The position numbers were made by a program, and so were the translations under genes. A DNA stretch of 54,509 nt, taken from NCBI GenBank assembly GCA_900553855.1, contig USFG01000010.1, forward strand, positions 1 through 54,509, in the 5' to 3' direction. The notes under the pieces were generated by a model. The model searched no databases. It worked only from the letters and a program-made list of their open reading frames with translations, and was not told the origin of the DNA. Position 1 is the first letter of the stretch, and the number at the start of each line of letters is the position of its first letter. The stretch is from an uncultured Mycoplasmatota bacterium. Lineage in GTDB: Bacteria > Bacillota_I > Bacilli_A > RF39 > UBA660. Shown piece after piece: positions 1 through 9,290 of the stretch.

Positions 1-67
1 CTCAGTTGGCTAGAGCATCCGGTTCATACCCGGCAGGTCGGGAGTTCAAATCTCTCCGCCGCTACCA
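1..67 (+). tRNA. tRNA with CAT anticodon, probably elongator Met (5' end cut off)
   Basis: The 3' four-fifths of a tRNA is visible: D arm, anticodon loop TTCATAC, T arm GGGAG-TTCAAAT-CTCTC, 3' acceptor strand and encoded CCA. The 5' acceptor strand lies outside the window. The anticodon stem lacks the three consecutive G-C pairs of initiator tRNA, so this is elongator Met or, less likely, a lysidine-modified Ile2 tRNA. A hairpin terminator follows at 79-110. Confidence 0.9.
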
Positions 68-78
68 TTTGAAATTAT

Positions 79-110
79 ACCTAAGGATTTAATATCTTTA
101 GGTTTTATTT
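79..110 (+). terminator. Intrinsic terminator of the tRNA transcript
   Basis: ACCTAAGG (79-86) pairs with CTTTAGGT (96-103) with one G-U wobble and is followed by TTTATTT. It ends the tRNA transcript before the HAD phosphatase gene. Confidence 0.7.
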
Positions 111-173
111 TGATAAAAATTATTGAAATAAATTATATCTTTGATAAAATTATTATGATATGAGGTATGTGTT

Positions 174-971
174 ATGTATAAAATGATTGTAACTGATTTA
201 GATGGAACTTTATTGAATAAAAATAAGAATGTAAGTGAAAAAAGCAAAAAATATTTGAAAGAGCTAAAAGACAAAGGTTATATCATATGTGTAGATACAG
301 GTAGAACTTTAGGAAGAGCTAAATATGCATTAGGGGGATTTGATTATATTAATTATATAATTGGAAATAATGGAACGTATATTTATGATGTAAGTAATGA
401 TAAAATTTTATATAAAAGTTCTATTAAAACTGAAAATATTAAAGCGTTATTTATAAAATATTTAGATGAATATGAAGTTTTTGAAATAAATAGTTATGAG
501 AATATTTTGAGTTATCGATCAAGAACAGGAAATATTGAACCATATGTTGAAAAAATAGATAATAAAGATGAATTTTTTGATAAAATAAATGAAGTGTATA
601 ATGTTACTATAAGTTTAAAAAATAAAAGTATGGTTAATGTATTTTTAGAGGATTTAAAAAATAATTATAAAGATATTGGTTCATTTATAATGGAAGATTC
701 TTTTTCAAATAAAAAATGGATAACTCTTATAAATCAAAATGATAATAAATTTAATGGATTATGTATATTAAAAGATAAAATAGGTATAAATAATAATGAT
801 ATTATAGCGTTTGGTGATGGACTAAATGATGTCGTAATGGTTGAAAATGTTGGTTTTGGTGTTGCAATGAAAAATGCTTTAGACGAAGTAAAAAATAAAG
901 CAAATGATATTACATTAGACGACAATAATAATGATGGCGTAGTTAATTATTTAAAAAGTATATTAAAATAA
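174..971 (+). CDS. HAD-superfamily Cof-type phosphatase
   Basis: This 265-residue protein is a soluble haloacid-dehalogenase phosphatase of the Cof/YidA group, whose members dephosphorylate sugar phosphates and cofactors such as FMN. The nucleophile motif DLDGT gives D8 and D10 near the N-terminus. The distal metal-binding motif GDGLND with the following VGFGVAMKNA lies near residue 217, and a cap domain sits between, which is the usual Cof arrangement and length. The ATG is preceded by GAGG with good spacing. It appears to be transcribed alone after the tRNA terminator. The substrate cannot be read from sequence. Confidence 0.9.
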   Translation: MYKMIVTDLDGTLLNKNKNVSEKSKKYLKELKDKGYIICVDTGRTLGRAKYALGGFDYINYIIGNNGTYIYDVSNDKILYKSSIKTENIKALFIKYLDEYEVFEINSYENILSYRSRTGNIEPYVEKIDNKDEFFDKINEVYNVTISLKNKSMVNVFLEDLKNNYKDIGSFIMEDSFSNKKWITLINQNDNKFNGLCILKDKIGINNNDIIAFGDGLNDVVMVENVGFGVAMKNALDEVKNKANDITLDDNNNDGVVNYLKSILK

Positions 972-1035
972 TTTTAGACTTTAATTTTAGTCTAGTTTAT
1001 GTTATTCTTTATATATAAAGATAGGGTGTTTGTTA

Positions 1036-2523
1036 GTGAAAAATATTAAATATTTATTGTTTATGTTATTATTAATTCCATTAAATGTTGTTGCAATAGA
1101 GTTTTATTGTGATAGAACTGTTAAAAGTGGTAATGATTTTAAATGTATATTATCTAATTCTTCTAATAGTTTGTATAATTTAACTGCTAATTTAGATTAT
1201 GGTAACGATATTAAATTAAAGAGTGAAGTATATTCAAAAGGTTATAGTAATAGTGGTAATAATAGTAATTTAAATATTATAGGGCCTGGATTTAATGCTC
1301 CAACTACAATTGGAATATTTACTTTTAGTGCTCCTAAGATAGGTAATGATCAAAAATATGTTATATCCTTAAGTGAAGTTAAATTTAAATATTTAAGTTC
1401 TGAGAGTAATTTTCATGATAATGGAGATTTAAAATATACAATTACGGTTAAAGGAGATGGAAGTGGCAATACTACTAATTCTACGACAATTACAACAACT
1501 ACAACAACTACGACAACTACAACAACTGCTGTAGGTAATAAAAGAAAGTATGAATTAAATTTATATTTTATGGATGAGAGTCAAACATTAATTAAAACGG
1601 GATGCGAGACAACAGGAGATGCTGGATGCGAGACACATATTGCCAATATAATTCCTCCAACAAATGAAGGATATGAATTTATTGGATGGAGTGAAGATGC
1701 TCTTTGTGAAAATTATAAAAAATATAGTGTTTATAATTTAACTAAGAATTCAAGTTTATATGCTTGTTTTAAAAATAATAGTAGTGATACCATTAATTAC
1801 TTAAAAGATCTTAGTGTTGAAGGATATGAAATTAATTTTAGTAAATTTATTTATAGTTATAATATAAGTATTAAAGGTGATACATCCAAATTAAATGTTG
1901 TTGCGAATGCAGTTAGTGATACTGCAGTTGTTAATATAAGTGATAATGTAAATGATTTAGTTGATGGATTTAATACAATAACAATAGATGTCGTTGATAA
2001 TGATGTAATTACTACTTATGCTTTATTAGTAAGTAAAAATATAAGTGATGATCCACCAATGCTTAAAAATATAACTATAGATAAATATAATTTAAATTTT
2101 AAACAATCTGTGTTTGAATATAATTTATTAGTTAAATATGGTGTTAAAAAGTTAAATTTAAATATAGTTAACGATGATAATTATGAATATGAGATAACTG
2201 GAAATGATAATATAAGTGATGGAAGTCAAATAGTAATTAAAGTTAAAAATGGTTTTCTAGAATCAAATTATGTTATTAAAATAAAATATGAAAGTTTTAT
2301 TGATTCTTATTTAAATTATATTTATGGTATTAGTTTTGGAGTATTTTGTATTATAGTTTATTTTATAGTTAAATATATGAGAAGTGATAAATATAAACTT
2401 AAGAAAGAAAAAAAAGAAGTAAAAAATGTTAATTTAGAACCTCCAAAAGATAGAGCAATAAAGAAAAATAGTAAAGTTAAAAAAACTAAAAAACAAAAAC
2501 AAGAAAAAATTGAAAAATTGTAA
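1036..2523 (+). CDS. Membrane-anchored surface protein with InlB-like and cadherin-like domains
   Basis: This is an extracellular protein anchored at both ends. It begins with a signal peptide or anchor (KNIKYLLFMLLLIPLNVVA), has a Thr-rich linker encoded by ACA/ACT repeats around 1474-1530, an InlB B-repeat-like segment (ending near GYEFIGWSED) and two domains like the bacterial cadherin-like beta-sandwich (starting LKDLSVEG and LKNITIDK). A transmembrane helix near residue 430 and a Lys-rich cytoplasmic tail follow. There is no LPXTG motif. I chose GTG at 1036 because AGGGTG at 1023-1028 is well spaced for it; TTG at 1030 is too close. It shares its architecture with the protein at 49883. 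Binding partners are unknown. Confidence 0.8.
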   Translation: MKNIKYLLFMLLLIPLNVVAIEFYCDRTVKSGNDFKCILSNSSNSLYNLTANLDYGNDIKLKSEVYSKGYSNSGNNSNLNIIGPGFNAPTTIGIFTFSAPKIGNDQKYVISLSEVKFKYLSSESNFHDNGDLKYTITVKGDGSGNTTNSTTITTTTTTTTTTTTAVGNKRKYELNLYFMDESQTLIKTGCETTGDAGCETHIANIIPPTNEGYEFIGWSEDALCENYKKYSVYNLTKNSSLYACFKNNSSDTINYLKDLSVEGYEINFSKFIYSYNISIKGDTSKLNVVANAVSDTAVVNISDNVNDLVDGFNTITIDVVDNDVITTYALLVSKNISDDPPMLKNITIDKYNLNFKQSVFEYNLLVKYGVKKLNLNIVNDDNYEYEITGNDNISDGSQIVIKVKNGFLESNYVIKIKYESFIDSYLNYIYGISFGVFCIIVYFIVKYMRSDKYKLKKEKKEVKNVNLEPPKDRAIKKNSKVKKTKKQKQEKIEKL

Positions 2524-2560
2524 AGAAAGAAGCTATTTAATAGTTTTTTTCTTTTTTTTA
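2522..2560 (+). terminator. Long A/U-stem terminator
   Basis: AAAGAAAGAAGCTAT pairs with ATAGTTTTTTTCTTT across a TTA loop (two wobble pairs), followed by further Ts. It overlaps the stop codon of the surface-protein gene and lies before the recombinase ribosome binding site at 2571. Confidence 0.5.
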
Positions 2561-2583
2561 TGGTAGACTTAAGGAGTGATAAT

Positions 2584-3471
2584 ATGGAAGGAAAAGAGAT
2601 AATATATGAATTTTTAGATTATATTTCTTATGAGAAAAAATATTCGGATTATACAGAGAAAAATTATGAATTAGACTTATTTAAATATTTTGAATATTTA
2701 GATAAGAATAATTTAAATTATTTAACTGTTAAATATAAGGATGTATCTAATTTTACTTTATTTTTAGCTAAACAAAATTATAAAAGTACTACTATTAATA
2801 GAATTGATAGTTCAATAAGAAGTTTTTATAATTATTTAGAGTTAGAAGAAAAGATTAATGGAAATCCTTTTAAGGCAGCAAGTAATTTAAAAGTTCCTAA
2901 GAGGTTACCTAATTATTTTAAGTATGATGAGTATTTAACTATGATAAGTGTTATTGATAAAGATGATTATGAATATCGTAATAGACTTATTTTGGAAATG
3001 CTTTTTGCTACTGGATTAAGAGTTAGTGAATTATCTAATATTAAAATTAAAGATATTGATTTTAGTGAAAGAGAAATTAAGATAATGGGTAAGGGAAGTA
3101 AGGAAAGATTTGTGTTCTATAATAAGGAATGTGCTAAAGTTCTTGATTCTTATTTGAAGGAATGTAGAAGTAAACTATTAAATGGTAAAGATAGTGAATA
3201 TTTATTTATTAATCATTTAGGTGATAAGTTAACTGATAGAGGGATAAGACTTATAATTGATAAAATTGTTAAGAAATCATGTATTAAATCAAAAGTATCA
3301 CCCCATACATTTAGACATACTTTTGCAACTATGTTGTTAAATGAAGGTTGTAATATTAAAAGTGTGCAAGAATTATTGGGACATTCTAGTTTGGGTACGA
3401 CAGGTATTTATACTCATTTAACAAATGATGAGGTAAGGCTTGCTTATATGAAGGCTCATCCTAGAGCATAA
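2584..3471 (+). CDS. Tyrosine recombinase, XerC/XerD type
   Basis: This is a cytoplasmic site-specific DNA recombinase of the XerC/D family, which resolves chromosome dimers at dif. An N-terminal SAM-like core-binding domain (to about residue 95) is followed by the catalytic domain. The visible catalytic set is the first Arg in TGLRVSEL, Lys in the GKGSKER hairpin, HTFRHTF (His-x-x-Arg), GHSSLGTT and the nucleophile Tyr in GIYTH. At 295 residues it matches XerC/D length. ATG 2584 follows AAGGAGTGAT directly; the ATG at 2560 has no ribosome binding site and would add eight residues. It sits 26 bases before ppdK. XerC, XerD and other Xer paralogues cannot be separated here. Confidence 0.88.
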   Translation: MEGKEIIYEFLDYISYEKKYSDYTEKNYELDLFKYFEYLDKNNLNYLTVKYKDVSNFTLFLAKQNYKSTTINRIDSSIRSFYNYLELEEKINGNPFKAASNLKVPKRLPNYFKYDEYLTMISVIDKDDYEYRNRLILEMLFATGLRVSELSNIKIKDIDFSEREIKIMGKGSKERFVFYNKECAKVLDSYLKECRSKLLNGKDSEYLFINHLGDKLTDRGIRLIIDKIVKKSCIKSKVSPHTFRHTFATMLLNEGCNIKSVQELLGHSSLGTTGIYTHLTNDEVRLAYMKAHPRA

Positions 3472-3497
3472 TAAACATTTTAAGGGAGGAAGATTTA

Positions 3498-6131
3498 ATG
3501 ACAAAATATGTTTATTTGTTTACTGAAGGTAACGCTGATATGCGTAATCTATTAGGTGGTAAAGGTGCAAATTTAGCTGAGATGACAAATTTAGGTTTAC
3601 CAGTTCCTCAGGGATTTACTATTACTACTGAAGCATGTACAAAATATTATGAAGATGGAAAAGAAATAAGTCCAGAGATTCAAGATCAAATTAATGAGTA
3701 TATTGGTAAAATGGAAGAAATTACTGGTAAAAAATTTGGCGATAAAGAAAATCCTTTACTTGTTTCTGTAAGAAGTGGTGCTAGAGCATCTATGCCTGGT
3801 ATGATGGATACTATTTTAAATTTAGGTTTAAATGAAGATGTAGTTGAAGTATTAGCTGAGAAATCTAATAATCCAAGATGGGCATGGGACTGTTATAGAA
3901 GATTTATTCAAATGTATTCTGACGTTGTTATGGAAGTTGGAAAGAAATACTTTGAAGAATTAATTGATAAAATGAAAGAAGAAAAAGGTGTTAAGTTAGA
4001 TGTTGAACTTGATGCTGATGATTTAAAAGAACTTGCTAGAGAATTTAAAGAAGAATATAAAAATAAAATTGGTTCTGAATTCCCAAGTGATCCTAAAGAA
4101 CAATTAATGGGCGCTATTAAGGCTGTATTTAGATCATGGGATAATCCAAGAGCTAATGTTTATAGAAGAGATAATGATATTCCTTATTCATGGGGAACTG
4201 CTGTTAATGTTCAATCTATGGCTTTTGGTAACATGGGTGAAGATTGTGGAACAGGTGTTGCGTTTACTCGTGATCCAGCTACTGGAGAAAAAGGATTATT
4301 TGGTGAATTCTTAACTAATGCTCAAGGTGAAGATGTTGTTGCTGGTGTTAGAACTCCAATGCATATTAGTGAAATGGAAGAAAAATTCCCAGAAGCATTT
4401 AAAGAATTTGTTAGTGTTTGTAATACTTTAGAAAATCATTATAGAGATATGCAAGATATGGAATTTACTGTTGAACATGGTAAACTTTATATGTTACAAA
4501 CTAGAAATGGTAAGAGAACAGCTAAGGCCGCTTTAAAAATTGCTTGTGATTTAGTTGATGAAGGAATGCGCACTCCTGAAGAAGCTGTTTTAATGATTGA
4601 TCCAAGAAATTTAGATACTTTATTACATCCTCAATTTGATGAAGCTGCTATAAAGAATGCTAAAGCTATTGGTAAGGGATTAGGTGCATCACCTGGTGCT
4701 GCTTTTGGTAAAATTGTATTTACTGCTGATGATGCTGTTAAGTGGGCTGAAAAAGGTGAAAAAGTTGTTTTAGTAAGACTTGAAACTTCTCCAGAAGATA
4801 TTACTGGTATGAAAGCTGCTCAAGGTATTTTAACTGTTCGTGGTGGTATGACTAGTCATGCAGCAGTTGTTGCTCGTGGTATGGGCACTTGTTGTGTATC
4901 TGGTTGTGGTGATATCCATATGGATGAGGCTAATAAGAAATTTACTTTAGCTGGTAAAACATTCCATGAAGGTGATGAAATCTCTATTGATGGAACAACT
5001 GGAAATATTTATGAAGGTATTATTCCAACTGTAGATGCTACAATTACTGGTGAATTTGGTCGTGTAATGGCATGGGCTGATGAATTTAGAACATTAAAAG
5101 TTAGAACAAATGCTGATACTCCAAGAGATGCTAAGAAGGCTCATGAACTTGGTGCTGAAGGTATTGGACTTTGTAGAACAGAGCATATGTTCTTTGAAGA
5201 AGATAGAATTGCTGCTTTTAGAGAAATGATTTGTGCAGATACTTTAGAAGAAAGAGAAACTGCTTTAGAAAAGATTTTACCTTATCAACAAGGTGACTTT
5301 GAAGCTTTATATGAAGCATTAGAAGGTGATAGTGTTGTAATTCGTTATTTAGATCCACCTCTACATGAATTTGTTCCTACTGAAGAAGCTGATATTGAAA
5401 AACTTGCTAAGGCTCAAAATAAACCAGTAGAAAGAATTAAAGAAATTATTGCTGGATTACATGAATTTAACCCAATGATGGGTCATCGTGGTTGTAGACT
5501 TGCTGTAACTTATCCAGAAATAGCTAAAATGCAAACTAGAGCTGTAATTCGTGCTGCTATAAATGTTAAGAAGAATCATCCTGATTGGGATATTGTTCCG
5601 GAAATAATGATTCCACTTACTGGAGAAGTTAAAGAACTTAAATATGTTAAAGATATAGTTGTTGCAACTGCTGATGAAGAAATTGCTATTGCTAATGTTG
5701 AATTAAAATATCAAGTTGGTACTATGATTGAAATTCCAAGAGCAGCAATTACTGCTGATGAAATTGCTAAGGAAGCTGAATTCTTCTCATTTGGTACTAA
5801 CGATTTAACTCAAATGACATTTGGATTCTCTAGAGATGATGCTGGTAAATTCTTACCAAGTTATTATGCAACAAAGATTTATGAGGAAGATCCATTTAAA
5901 ACCCTTGACCAAAAAGGCGTTGGAAAATTAATCGAAATGGCTGTTAAGGGTGGAAAATCAACAAGACCAGATATACAATTAGGTGTATGTGGTGAAACTG
6001 GTGGAGATCCTAAATCTATTGAATTCTATCATAATGTTGGACTTGATTATGTATCTTGCTCACCATTTAGAGTTCCAGTTGCTAGACTTGCTGCTGCACA
6101 AGCTGCGATTAAAGCGAGAAATAATAAATAA
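3498..6131 (+). CDS. ppdK: Pyruvate, phosphate dikinase
   Basis: The enzyme interconverts pyruvate, ATP and phosphate with phosphoenolpyruvate, AMP and pyrophosphate, and lets fermenters run glycolysis on PPi. The 877 residues match the family. Domain order is the N-terminal ATP-grasp/nucleotide-binding domain, the swivelling phosphohistidine domain with the catalytic His in GGMTSHAAVVARGMG, and the C-terminal PEP-binding TIM barrel with GVCGETGGD (catalytic Cys) and SCSPFRVPVARLA. AAGGGAGG lies just upstream of the ATG. Codon use is more G/C-rich than in the neighbours (GGT, GCT, GTT), as expected of a highly expressed gene. A strong terminator follows. Confidence 0.98.
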   Translation: MTKYVYLFTEGNADMRNLLGGKGANLAEMTNLGLPVPQGFTITTEACTKYYEDGKEISPEIQDQINEYIGKMEEITGKKFGDKENPLLVSVRSGARASMPGMMDTILNLGLNEDVVEVLAEKSNNPRWAWDCYRRFIQMYSDVVMEVGKKYFEELIDKMKEEKGVKLDVELDADDLKELAREFKEEYKNKIGSEFPSDPKEQLMGAIKAVFRSWDNPRANVYRRDNDIPYSWGTAVNVQSMAFGNMGEDCGTGVAFTRDPATGEKGLFGEFLTNAQGEDVVAGVRTPMHISEMEEKFPEAFKEFVSVCNTLENHYRDMQDMEFTVEHGKLYMLQTRNGKRTAKAALKIACDLVDEGMRTPEEAVLMIDPRNLDTLLHPQFDEAAIKNAKAIGKGLGASPGAAFGKIVFTADDAVKWAEKGEKVVLVRLETSPEDITGMKAAQGILTVRGGMTSHAAVVARGMGTCCVSGCGDIHMDEANKKFTLAGKTFHEGDEISIDGTTGNIYEGIIPTVDATITGEFGRVMAWADEFRTLKVRTNADTPRDAKKAHELGAEGIGLCRTEHMFFEEDRIAAFREMICADTLEERETALEKILPYQQGDFEALYEALEGDSVVIRYLDPPLHEFVPTEEADIEKLAKAQNKPVERIKEIIAGLHEFNPMMGHRGCRLAVTYPEIAKMQTRAVIRAAINVKKNHPDWDIVPEIMIPLTGEVKELKYVKDIVVATADEEIAIANVELKYQVGTMIEIPRAAITADEIAKEAEFFSFGTNDLTQMTFGFSRDDAGKFLPSYYATKIYEEDPFKTLDQKGVGKLIEMAVKGGKSTRPDIQLGVCGETGGDPKSIEFYHNVGLDYVSCSPFRVPVARLAAAQAAIKARNNK

Positions 6132-6143
6132 TAAATATAAAAT

Positions 6144-6185
6144 AAAGTCAAGGTTGGTTTTGAACTAAATCTTGGCTTTTTGTTT
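6144..6185 (+). terminator. Intrinsic terminator after ppdK
   Basis: AAAGTCAAGGTT pairs with AATCTTGGCTTT (two wobbles) around a 12-base loop and is followed by TTTTTGTTTT. Confidence 0.85.
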
Positions 6186-6283
6186 TATATGAATAATAAT
6201 GAAAAATCTTATAAAAATTGAAAAAAAGTAGAAAAATAAAAGACTACAAATAATATTTGTAATCGTTAAAATACATAAGTGGT

Positions 6284-6865
6284 TTAAAATAAATGTAAGT
6301 TTTTTGGCCTAGAAGACATATCTAATTCAATAATTTGATTATTTAAAGTATTAATAATTCTTCTTTCCTTTGTATAAATTATACCATCAGCCATAAAACA
6401 AGAAATTGACCTAATATACTTTTCTAGCTCATCATTTTTTTTAATATCTTTCAAAAAATTAATTATATAATCATAATTCTTTTTACTTTTTATATCTGTA
6501 TTAAATACTATTCCTTCATATTCCTGATATCCGATAGCATCATCTTCTATAACTTTTACTAAATTTGAATTTCCTGCTACATAAGGTTTTAAAAAAATTG
6601 AAGGAGAATCAACTTTACTAAGAAAAGCTGTATCAAATTCTAATCCTGAAATAAATTCAATAGCTTTATTTTTTAGAGGAACAATTTGAAATAATACTTT
6701 TCTATATTTTTCATTAACATCGTTTTTCTCAAAGTAGTAATCAAGATATACGAAATTATCCTCTTTATCAATAAAATATAATTTATTTGCATCGACTAAA
6801 TAATATTTTCTTTTTTCATTTAGCTTTTCTTTTTCATCTTTTCGCAATTTTATTTGTTTTATCAT
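6284..6865 (-). CDS. Hypothetical cytoplasmic protein
   Basis: I do not recognise this 193-residue protein. It is highly charged and Lys/Asp/Asn-rich, has no signal peptide or membrane segment, and looks like a compact alpha/beta protein. The start is supported by AAGGAAG about ten bases before the ATG on the minus strand. It is the first gene of the accessory region after ppdK, is convergent with ppdK and divergent from the zinc-ribbon gene at 7067, and seems to be a single-gene unit. Confidence 0.7.
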   Translation of the reverse strand: MIKQIKLRKDEKEKLNEKRKYYLVDANKLYFIDKEDNFVYLDYYFEKNDVNEKYRKVLFQIVPLKNKAIEFISGLEFDTAFLSKVDSPSIFLKPYVAGNSNLVKVIEDDAIGYQEYEGIVFNTDIKSKKNYDYIINFLKDIKKNDELEKYIRSISCFMADGIIYTKERRIINTLNNQIIELDMSSRPKNLHLF

Positions 6866-6956
6866 GTGTTCACTTCCTTGTTTAAGTTATAATAACAAAA
6901 AATTATTAAAAAATAAAGGAAAAATGTTAAATCATTTTTGTAAGGAAAATTTTCGG

Positions 6957-7020
6957 ATGGAGTCCTATTTTTATTGAAAAATAAAAATTATAGTAAGGCT
7001 AGAAATAGTCTCCTTTTTTA
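6957..7020 (+). other. Imperfect hairpin in the leader of the zinc-ribbon gene
   Basis: The outer segment GGAGTCCTATTT can pair, with gaps, with AAATAGTCTCC. Inside it CTATTTTTATT can fold on AATAAAAATTATAG. TTTTTT follows at about 7015. It could be a leader RNA with a terminator, or just AT-rich pairing. Confidence 0.3.
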
Positions 7021-7066
7021 ATAATAAAATTATAATAATTAAAAATGAATAACAGGAGAAATTAAA

Positions 7067-7558
7067 ATGTTTCCATTAAAAATAAAACCTTTTTTTAAAA
7101 CTTATTATGTTAAAAATGATATTACTTCTGGAGGTATTAATTGTTGTGAAACAAATGCTTTTAACATTTATTATAATGGTGAGATTGAAAAGAATATTAT
7201 TCTTGGTACTTATTTGAGTGATGAAAATGATTCAATATCATTAAGTGCAAAATGTTTAAAATGTGGTCGGTTAATTAAAGTATTTAATAGTTGTATAGAT
7301 GGTTATGATGCTAATTGTGAAGATGATAATACTTTAAGAATAATTAATAAAAATAAAGTTAAAGATAAACTTTTTAATTGTAGTCGTTGTAAAGATAGTA
7401 AATTTTCTATTTCTATAAAATACGAATATCCTGATAAAGAAGAATTAAAAGAACTTGGATTTAAAGATATATCTAATGCATTTACTTGGATAACTGTTTC
7501 ACTTACTTGTAATAATTGTGGAAAGAAATATAAAAAATTTATTGATTTTGAATCTTAA
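7067..7558 (+). CDS. Zinc-ribbon hypothetical protein
   Basis: This 163-residue cytoplasmic protein of unknown function carries three pairs of metal-ligand-type cysteines: CLKC near residue 66, CSRC near 106 and CNNC near 151. These could form one or two zinc ribbons, and there is an extra CC near residue 26. There are no membrane segments. A clear AGGAG precedes the ATG. It sits between an unknown gene and a metallophosphoesterase in the accessory region and is probably transcribed alone. A nucleic-acid-binding role is possible, but nothing specific shows it. Confidence 0.7.
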   Translation: MFPLKIKPFFKTYYVKNDITSGGINCCETNAFNIYYNGEIEKNIILGTYLSDENDSISLSAKCLKCGRLIKVFNSCIDGYDANCEDDNTLRIINKNKVKDKLFNCSRCKDSKFSISIKYEYPDKEELKELGFKDISNAFTWITVSLTCNNCGKKYKKFIDFES

Positions 7559-7632
7559 TTAAAAAAATTTTTTTGCTTGATTATATCTGTTATTATTTGT
7601 TATTATAAATTCTAAGAAAGAAGTTATATATT

Positions 7633-8502
7633 ATGATAAAAAGTTTAAAAGACTTAAATAAAGATTTAAAGATACAAATATGTAATTGCTATGAAAAGCG
7701 CCATGATTTTGATTATTTAAGGGAAAAGTTTAATTATTTAGAAAATAATATTTTATTAAGTATTTTATATTCTACTGGTAAATATGATAAAGAATTAAAT
7801 AAACTTTTATGTAAAACATGTATTGGTAATAAAAAAATATTAATTAACAGTGATGCACATTATTGTTCAATTTATGAAAATATGAATTATACATATGGTA
7901 TGTTTGATTTTGCTGTTGCAAATGGGTTTAATGTTATTTTAAATGGTGGAGATATTATTGAAGGAGATGTTAAGCCCAGAAATGATTTAAATGTTCTACA
8001 ACAGGCAGAATATTTTATTAATGAATATCCTTTTGATGAAAATATTAAAACATATGCATTACTTGGAAACCATGACTATAGAGCAATAAATAAGCATCCA
8101 TTTGTAAGAGGTATTATATCATCAAGAGACGACATAAATATTTTAGATTTAAAAAAATCATTTATAAATTGGGATGGGAATATAATTAGTTTACAACATA
8201 CTATAGATTCTTATAAATTAAGACTCCCTTATACTATTGAATGTTTGTGTTTTAAAGGACATTCACATTATTATCATATAAAAGAAAAAACAGGCGGCAA
8301 AGGAGAAAGAATCTTTATTCCGGCTATGTGTGATGATCCAGTTATAAATTTATCAAATGCAGAACTTGATAAAAATGCTACTAGACCTGGATTTTTAACC
8401 GCTGAAATATTTGATGATAACATAGTGGTCGTACATTATTCTTTTATTAATAATAAAATTGAAAAGAAAAATGAATTTAAAAAAGTATTAGTAAAAAAGT
8501 AA
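7633..8502 (+). CDS. Calcineurin-like metallophosphoesterase
   Basis: This 289-residue protein has the motifs of a binuclear-metal phosphoesterase: SDAHY (D-x-H) near residue 77, NGGDIIEGD (GD-x-x-E), LGNHDY (GNHD) near 140 and KGHSHYYH (GHxH) near 208. About 75 N-terminal residues form an extra helical region. The same fold occurs twice in the protein at 14380, with similar lengths and inter-motif spacing, so the two genes are related. Family members cleave phosphomonoesters, cyclic nucleotides or nucleic acids. The substrate here is unknown. Confidence 0.82.
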   Translation: MIKSLKDLNKDLKIQICNCYEKRHDFDYLREKFNYLENNILLSILYSTGKYDKELNKLLCKTCIGNKKILINSDAHYCSIYENMNYTYGMFDFAVANGFNVILNGGDIIEGDVKPRNDLNVLQQAEYFINEYPFDENIKTYALLGNHDYRAINKHPFVRGIISSRDDINILDLKKSFINWDGNIISLQHTIDSYKLRLPYTIECLCFKGHSHYYHIKEKTGGKGERIFIPAMCDDPVINLSNAELDKNATRPGFLTAEIFDDNIVVVHYSFINNKIEKKNEFKKVLVKK

Positions 8503-8620
8503 GTAGATAATGAGTTATTTTAATTGTTAAACAATATTTTAGAAGAGGATTATTGATTGTATTTAATAGTAATATAATGTTTTTTATAGTATAATATAAG
8601 TATATTATTGGAGGTATATA

Positions 8621-9235
8621 ATGTTAGAAAATAAATTAGGAATTACTAATTCAGTGGATCTTGCTCATGAAGAAGAAAGAATTACTAAACTAAAAGCATT
8701 AGAATTATTTGATACAAATAAAATAGATGAATTTGAAATAGGAACATTTAAAGGATTAGCTTGTATTCATAAATATTTATTTGATGATATATATTCATTT
8801 GCTGGTAAAATAAGAAAAGAAAATATTGCTAAAGGAAATTTTAGGTTTGCATCTTGTATGTATTTAGAAGATATTTTACATAAAATAGATAATATGCCTC
8901 AAGATACTTTTGAAAATATTATAAAAAAATATGTAGAAATGAATATAGCTCATCCATTTAGAGAAGGAAATGGTAGAAGTACTCGTATTTGGTTAGATTT
9001 AATATTAAAGAAAGAATTAAATAAAGTAATTGATTGGAGCAAGGTTAATAAAGAAGATTATTTACTTGCTATGGAAAGAAGCCCAGTTAAAGATTTAGAA
9101 ATCAGATTATTACTTCAAAATGCACTAACTGATAAAATTAATGATAGACAGGTTTTTATGAAGGGAATAGATTCTAGTTATGAATATGAAGGATATAATG
9201 CATATCCAATATTTGAATTAGATAATAACAGTTAA
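8621..9235 (+). CDS. Class III Fic protein (AMP transferase) with C-terminal inhibitory helix
   Basis: Fic enzymes transfer AMP from ATP to target proteins. The catalytic motif HPFREGNGR spans H111-R119, and a flap lies near residues 60-80 (FAGKIRKENIAKGNFRFA). At the C-terminus S186-x-x-x-E190-G191, inside SYEYEGY, matches the inhibitory motif of class III Fic proteins, in which the Glu blocks ATP binding in cis and is relieved by monomerisation or autoAMPylation. Much of the protein resembles Neisseria NmFic, whose reported target is GyrB. GGAGG precedes the ATG and TATAAT lies at 8590-8595. No partner antitoxin is needed or present, and the gene is monocistronic. Confidence 0.92.
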   Translation: MLENKLGITNSVDLAHEEERITKLKALELFDTNKIDEFEIGTFKGLACIHKYLFDDIYSFAGKIRKENIAKGNFRFASCMYLEDILHKIDNMPQDTFENIIKKYVEMNIAHPFREGNGRSTRIWLDLILKKELNKVIDWSKVNKEDYLLAMERSPVKDLEIRLLLQNALTDKINDRQVFMKGIDSSYEYEGYNAYPIFELDNNS

Positions 9236-9254
9236 TAGTAAATTTATTTTATAA

Positions 9255-9290
9255 AATAGCTAAGATAAACATATCTTAGCTATTATTTAT
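9255..9290. terminator. Bidirectional terminator between fic and sortase genes
   Basis: AATAGCTAAGATA (9255-9267) and TATCTTAGCTATT (9272-9284) form a perfect 13-bp stem with an AACA loop. T-rich sequence on both sides suits termination of both convergent genes. Confidence 0.85.

Noticed and set aside
1474..1530. ACAACT-type microsatellite that could be a repeat array.
   Set aside because: It is in frame and encodes a Thr-rich linker between domains of the surface protein.
2584..3471. Tyrosine recombinase as the integrase of a mobile element or prophage.
   Set aside because: It is XerC/D-like in length and motifs, no attachment-site repeats or phage structural genes were seen, and it sits next to ppdK.
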